DNA of 64,000 bases, taken from positions 1-64,000 of the forward strand of contig NZ_JABMJK010000005.1 of NCBI RefSeq assembly GCF_013376005.1, read 5' to 3'. The DNA comes from Duganella sp. SG902 (GTDB lineage Bacteria > Pseudomonadota > Gammaproteobacteria > Burkholderiales > Burkholderiaceae_D). The notes beneath the pieces were generated by a model. It did no database searches. It had not been told where the DNA came from and worked only from the letters and a program-made list of their open reading frames with translations. Shown in pieces: positions 60,526 to 64,000 of this stretch (position 1 is its first letter; the number at the start of each line of letters is the position of its first letter). Position numbers and translations under genes: made by a program.

Positions 60526-61707
60526 CTACTGCTGCGGCGGCGCGTCGCGGCGCGGCAGGGTCAGGCTGAACACCGAGCCTTCGCCCGGCTTGCTCTGGAG
60601 CGTCAGGCTGCCCTCGTGCACCTCGGCCAGCTGGCGCGAGATGTACAGGCCCAGCCCCAGCCCGGCCGGCCCCTCGCTGCCGACGCCGCGCTCATACGGC
60701 TCGAAGATCTTGGCCTGGTTTTCCGGCGCGATGCCGGTGCCGCAGTCGCGCACATCCACCCGCGCCCAATCCTGGTCCACCGTCAGCGTCACCGTCACCG
60801 GTTTCTGGCAACCGTAGCGCAGCGCGTTGGTCAGCAGGTTGACCACGATCTGCTCGATGCGGAACTCGTCCCACCAGCCGCTGACCGGGGTGGCCGCGTC
60901 CAGCGTGATGCTGGTGCCGGCCGTGGCGGCCTGCGGCGTCAGGTCCTGCACCACGCGCCGCAGCAGGCCGGACAGCTCCACCCAGCCGGGCCGCAAGGAC
61001 AGCTTGCCGCTGCGGATGCGCGACACGTCCAGCATGTCGTCGATCAGGCGGATGATGCTCTGGATCTGGCGGTCGTCGCGCGCCACCATGCGCTGCAGCT
61101 GATCCGGGCCGAAGGCCGCCATATTGCCGCGCTCCAGCTGCATCTTGCGCAGCTGGGTTTCAAGATACAAGGTGTTGAGCGGCGTGCGCATCTCGTGCGA
61201 CACCATGGACATGAACTCGTCGCGCATCACCAGCGCGTGCTGCAGCTTGGCCTGCATGGCCTCCTGCTCCTTGCGCGCGGCCTCCAGCGCCTCGACCTGG
61301 CGGCGCATGGCCTCACGCTGCTCGTACAGCGCCACGAACACTTGCACCTTGCCCTTGACCGCGCGCGGGTCCAGCGGCTTGTACAGCACATCCACGGCGC
61401 CCGCCTCGTAACCCTTGAACGAGTAGTTCAAGCCCTTGCCGGCCGCCGTCACGAACACGATGGGGATCTGGCGCGTGCGCTCGGTGCCGCGCATGAGCTC
61501 GGCCAGCTCGAAGCCATCCATGCCGGGCATCTGCACATCCAGGAAGGCCATGGCGAAGTCATGCTGCAACAGCAGGGCCAGCGCTTCCTCGCCGGAACCC
61601 GCCTGGTACACCTCGCGGCCCTCGCCGCGCACCAGCGCCTCCAGCGCCTGCAGGTTTTCCGGCAGATCGTCGACGATCAGCAGCTTGGTAGGGGATGCGT
61701 CTTGCAT
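60526..61707 (-). CDS. Response regulator-histidine kinase (REC + HisKA + HATPase)
   Basis: 393 residues. An N-terminal receiver domain (phospho-acceptor Asp57 in FLDVQMPGMDG) is followed by a coiled linker, a HisKA domain with His171 in SHEMRTPLN, and an ATPase domain with N, G1 and G2 boxes (NLLTNALRYG, DCGTGIAP, GLGLGLYISRQ). There is no sensor or membrane domain, so it takes its input from the receiver. It is the last gene of the hybrid kinase-CheR-CheB unit; its start overlaps the CheB stop (TAATG). Confidence 0.92.
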   Translation of the reverse strand: MQDASPTKLLIVDDLPENLQALEALVRGEGREVYQAGSGEEALALLLQHDFAMAFLDVQMPGMDGFELAELMRGTERTRQIPIVFVTAAGKGLNYSFKGYEAGAVDVLYKPLDPRAVKGKVQVFVALYEQREAMRRQVEALEAARKEQEAMQAKLQHALVMRDEFMSMVSHEMRTPLNTLYLETQLRKMQLERGNMAAFGPDQLQRMVARDDRQIQSIIRLIDDMLDVSRIRSGKLSLRPGWVELSGLLRRVVQDLTPQAATAGTSITLDAATPVSGWWDEFRIEQIVVNLLTNALRYGCQKPVTVTLTVDQDWARVDVRDCGTGIAPENQAKIFEPYERGVGSEGPAGLGLGLYISRQLAEVHEGSLTLQSKPGEGSVFSLTLPRRDAPPQQ

Positions 61708-62309
61708 TAATTCTTCTCCAGCATCATCAGCAATGTGTGTATATCATCCAGGGTCAAAATCAGGTCCGGCTGGCGCAGCGCGATGGCTTCCCGCGGCATG
61801 GTCGGCACGTCGGCCTCGGCCGGGTCCTGCACCACGGTCAGGCCGCCGGCCGCGCCGATGGCCGCCAGACCGGCGGCGCCATCCTGGTTGGCGCCGGTGA
61901 GCAAAATTCCGGCCAGCGCCGGTCCGTAGGCGTCGGCCGCCGATTGCATCAAGTAATCGATTGCGGGTCGGGCAAAATGTAGTGGCGCCTCGCAACTCAG
62001 GGAAAAGCTGCGATCGCGCTCTACAGAGAGATGGTAGCCCGAACCGGCGAAGTATAGCGTTCCGGATGACACTTCTTCCTTGTCGCGCGCCTCGCATACA
62101 GGTAGTTTCATGCGCTGCTGAAATACCCCGGCCAGGTGGCTGGGCCGTCCGTCCGGAATGTGCAGCACCGCCACCACCGCCCGGCCATACCCGGCCGGCA
62201 AGCCCGGCAACAGGCGCAGCAGCGCGCCCACGCCGCCGGCCGAGGCGCCGATCACCACCGCCTCGATCTCGCGGCCGGCCAGCGCAGCTTGCAGTTGGGC
62301 GGGGTCCAT
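61707..62309 (-). CDS. cheB: CheB-type methylesterase without receiver domain
   Basis: 200 residues from the ATG at 62309. The esterase domain has the catalytic Ser23 in GASAGGV, a His in AVLHIPDG and Asp in LTGANQDGAAG. It lacks the N-terminal receiver found in classical CheB, so it is not controlled by CheA directly. It lies between CheR and a response-regulator kinase, an arrangement seen in hybrid stress-type signalling units and not in motility operons. Confidence 0.9.
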   Translation of the reverse strand: MDPAQLQAALAGREIEAVVIGASAGGVGALLRLLPGLPAGYGRAVVAVLHIPDGRPSHLAGVFQQRMKLPVCEARDKEEVSSGTLYFAGSGYHLSVERDRSFSLSCEAPLHFARPAIDYLMQSAADAYGPALAGILLTGANQDGAAGLAAIGAAGGLTVVQDPAEADVPTMPREAIALRQPDLILTLDDIHTLLMMLEKN

Positions 62310-62314
62310 GCCGG

Positions 62315-63133
62315 TCAGCGCTTGCGGTACAGGCGCTCGCGCTTGAGCACCGGCTCGAAATGCGGCGCGTAGGCGGAGAAGTCGAGGCTTTCCTTGCTGC
62401 CCAGGCCGAGGAAGCCGCGATGGCACAGCGACTCGTGGAACAGGCCCAGCGCGCGGTCCTGCAATTTCCGCTTGAAATAAATCATCACGTTGCGGCAACT
62501 GATCAGGTGGGTTTCCGCGAACACCGCGTCGGTGGCCAGGCTGTGGTCGGCGAAGGTAACGTTCTCGCACAGCGCGCTGTCGAACAACGCGGCGTTGTAG
62601 GCGGCCGTGTAGTATTCGGAAAAGCTGCGGGTGCCGCCGGCGGCCTGGTAATTCTGCGTGTACTCGCGCATCGCCTCCAACGGGAACACGCCCTTGCGCG
62701 CCTTCTCCAGCGACTGCGGGTTGATGTCGGTGGCGTAGATCATGCTGCGCTCCAGCAGCCCCTCCTCCTTGAGCAGGATGGCCAAGGAATACACTTCCTC
62801 GCCGGTGCTGCAGCCGGCCACCCAGATCTTCAGCGACGGGTAGGTGCGCAGCACCGGCACCACGTGCTCGCGCAGGCCGGCGAAATAGCTCGGGTCGCGG
62901 AACATGGAGGTGACCGGGATGGTCAGGAATTGCAGCAGCTGGCTGAACGCGGCCGGCTCGTGGATGATGCGCGCCTGCAGCGCCGAGATGCTGGCGCAAT
63001 CCATCTCCTTCAGCGCGTGCAGCACGCGGCGCTTTTGCGAGGCGCCGGTGTAGTCGCGGAAATCGTAGCTGTACTTCATGTAGATGGCTTCCATCAGCAT
63101 CTTCAGCTCGATGTCGGTGTCGCTGTGCTGCAT
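62315..63133 (-). CDS. cheR: CheR-type methyltransferase
   Basis: 272 residues from the ATG at 63133. The small N-terminal helical domain and the SAM-binding domain are present (LKIWVAGCSTGEEVYSLAIL, then MIYATDINPQSLEKARKGVF), as is the NVMIYFK motif (SCRNVMIYFKRKLQDRAL) of CheR proteins. It methylates a glutamate on a receptor or hybrid kinase. It is coupled to the upstream hybrid kinase gene with a 2-bp gap and precedes cheB by 5 bp. Confidence 0.92.
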   Translation of the reverse strand: MQHSDTDIELKMLMEAIYMKYSYDFRDYTGASQKRRVLHALKEMDCASISALQARIIHEPAAFSQLLQFLTIPVTSMFRDPSYFAGLREHVVPVLRTYPSLKIWVAGCSTGEEVYSLAILLKEEGLLERSMIYATDINPQSLEKARKGVFPLEAMREYTQNYQAAGGTRSFSEYYTAAYNAALFDSALCENVTFADHSLATDAVFAETHLISCRNVMIYFKRKLQDRALGLFHESLCHRGFLGLGSKESLDFSAYAPHFEPVLKRERLYRKR

Positions 63134-63135
63134 GT

Positions 63136-64000
63136 TCAGCTCCGCTCGGCGTTCGGCATCCACACGCGCAGCAGCGAGTACAGGCGCGACAGGTCGATCG
63201 GCTTGGCCAGGTAGTCGCTGGCGCCGGCCGCCAGGCATTGCTCCTGGTCGTCCTTCATGGCCTTGGCGGTGATGGCGATGATGGGCAGGCGCGCGAAGCG
63301 CTCGTCGGCGCGGATGCGGCGCGTGGCCTCCAGCCCGTCCATGCCCGGCATCATCACGTCCATCAGCACCAGATCGATGTCGGCCACGGTGTCGAGTTTC
63401 TCCAGCGCCTCGTGGCCGTTGCGGCCCACCTCCACCAGCGCGCCCTTCTGCTCCAGCGCGCTGGTCAGGGCGAAGATGTTGCGCACGTCGTCGTCCACCA
63501 GCAGGATGCGGCGGCCCTCGAACACGCGGTCGCGCGCGCGCACCGTCTTCAGCATGCGCTGGCGTTCGCTCGACAGGTCGGCCTCGACCTTGTGCAGGAA
63601 CAGCGTCACCTCGTCCAGCAGCCGTTCCGGCGAGCGCGCGCCCTTGATGATGATGGAGCGCGAATAGCGGTGCAGGTCGGCCTCCTCGGCGCGCGACAGG
63701 TTGCGGCCGGTGTACACGATCACCGGCGGGAACGCCGCCAGCGATTCGTTGGCCATGCGCTGCAGCAGCTCGTTGCCCTGCATGTCCGGCAGCTTGAGGT
63801 CGATGATCATGCAATCGTAGACCGTGGTGCGCAGCAGCGCCAGCGCCTCCTCGCCGCTGCCGACGGCGACGATGTCGACATCGTCATCGGCGATCAGCTG
63901 CACCACGCTGTCGCGCTGGCGGTCGTCGTCCTCCACCAGCAGCACGCGCTTGATCTTCTGCGTGAGCTTGGTTTCGATGCGGCGGAACACCTCCATCAGC
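63136..64000 (-). CDS. C-terminal part of a hybrid sensor kinase with two receiver domains (cut by the window end)
   Basis: The frame is open to the end of the window, and about 288 residues are visible. Two consecutive receiver domains are present: the first with IIDLKLPDMQGNELL (Asp near residue 65 of the visible part), the second with LVLMDVMMPGMDGLEA. The segment before them is helical (FRRIETKLTQKIKRVL). The layout is that of large GAF/HAMP hybrid histidine kinases with tandem receivers that head CheR-CheB units. The kinase and sensor parts lie beyond 64000. Confidence 0.85.
   Translation of the reverse strand, partial: LMEVFRRIETKLTQKIKRVLLVEDDDRQRDSVVQLIADDDVDIVAVGSGEEALALLRTTVYDCMIIDLKLPDMQGNELLQRMANESLAAFPPVIVYTGRNLSRAEEADLHRYSRSIIIKGARSPERLLDEVTLFLHKVEADLSSERQRMLKTVRARDRVFEGRRILLVDDDVRNIFALTSALEQKGALVEVGRNGHEALEKLDTVADIDLVLMDVMMPGMDGLEATRRIRADERFARLPIIAITAKAMKDDQEQCLAAGASDYLAKPIDLSRLYSLLRVWMPNAERS

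Overview
The window looks like chromosomal DNA of a high-GC betaproteobacterium, most likely an Oxalobacteraceae of the Massilia/Duganella/Janthinobacterium type. This is inferred from the gene repertoire (Flp/Tad locus with TadZ, fused indolepyruvate ferredoxin oxidoreductase, IcmF mutase, GH65 phosphorylase with a TonB receptor, many GGDEF/HD-GYP and chemotaxis-type signalling genes); no rRNA or tRNA is present to confirm it. I see no CRISPR array, intact insertion sequence or phage gene.

Layout. 0-3 kb is an accessory patch: remnants of an excisionase-type antitoxin and PIN toxin, a Fic protein whose promoter is flanked by a 15-bp direct repeat, and an OmpA-domain membrane protein. 3-10 kb holds stand-alone periplasmic enzymes and binding proteins, a tandem duplication of a Tat-exported alpha/beta hydrolase (haloperoxidase type) with a LysR regulator, and a DUF2807-type secreted protein. 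9.9-19.8 kb is one minus-strand Flp/Tad pilus locus reading from 19.8 down to 9.9 kb: flp, tadV, an AAA+ ATPase, cpaB, the secretin, a small lipoprotein, tadZ, tadA, tadB, tadC and a TadD-like lipoprotein with a LytR_C domain. TadE/F/G minor pilins are not here. 20-22.3 kb is a convergent diguanylate cyclase / HD-GYP phosphodiesterase pair. 22.4-30.4 kb carries a LysR regulator, the fused indolepyruvate ferredoxin oxidoreductase and icmF, pointing to amino-acid and acyl-CoA catabolism. 30.5-33.9 kb has a secreted pectate lyase, a small lipoprotein and an orphan AAA ATPase with repeats upstream.

33.9-42.9 kb is an alpha-glucobiose utilisation locus: GH65 phosphorylase, beta-phosphoglucomutase, MFS importer and LacI regulator in one run, plus a second LacI divergent from a TonB-dependent receptor with two operator copies exactly 21 bp apart between them. 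The sugar would cross the outer membrane by the receptor and the inner membrane by the MFS protein, be split by phosphate, and the beta-glucose 1-phosphate isomerised to glucose 6-phosphate.

43-50.4 kb is mixed: MBL-fold hydrolase with TetR regulator, a MoaD-like protein coupled to a BNR-type beta-propeller, an AhpD-like protein with AraC regulator, a 2Fe-2S ferredoxin and a PAS-containing chemoreceptor. 50.5-58.5 kb is a divergent nucleoside/purine island: ATPase and two permeases of a BMP-type ABC importer on one side; GntR regulator, Tsx-like outer-membrane channel, BMP binding protein, a Rieske oxygenase and a cytidine/guanine-deaminase-fold enzyme on the other. The Rieske enzyme, tightly packed between the purine-binding protein and the deaminase, is my best candidate for an undescribed pathway step. 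58.5-64 kb ends with an S10 peptidase, an EF-hand protein and a hybrid kinase / CheR / CheB / response-regulator-kinase signalling operon cut by the window end.
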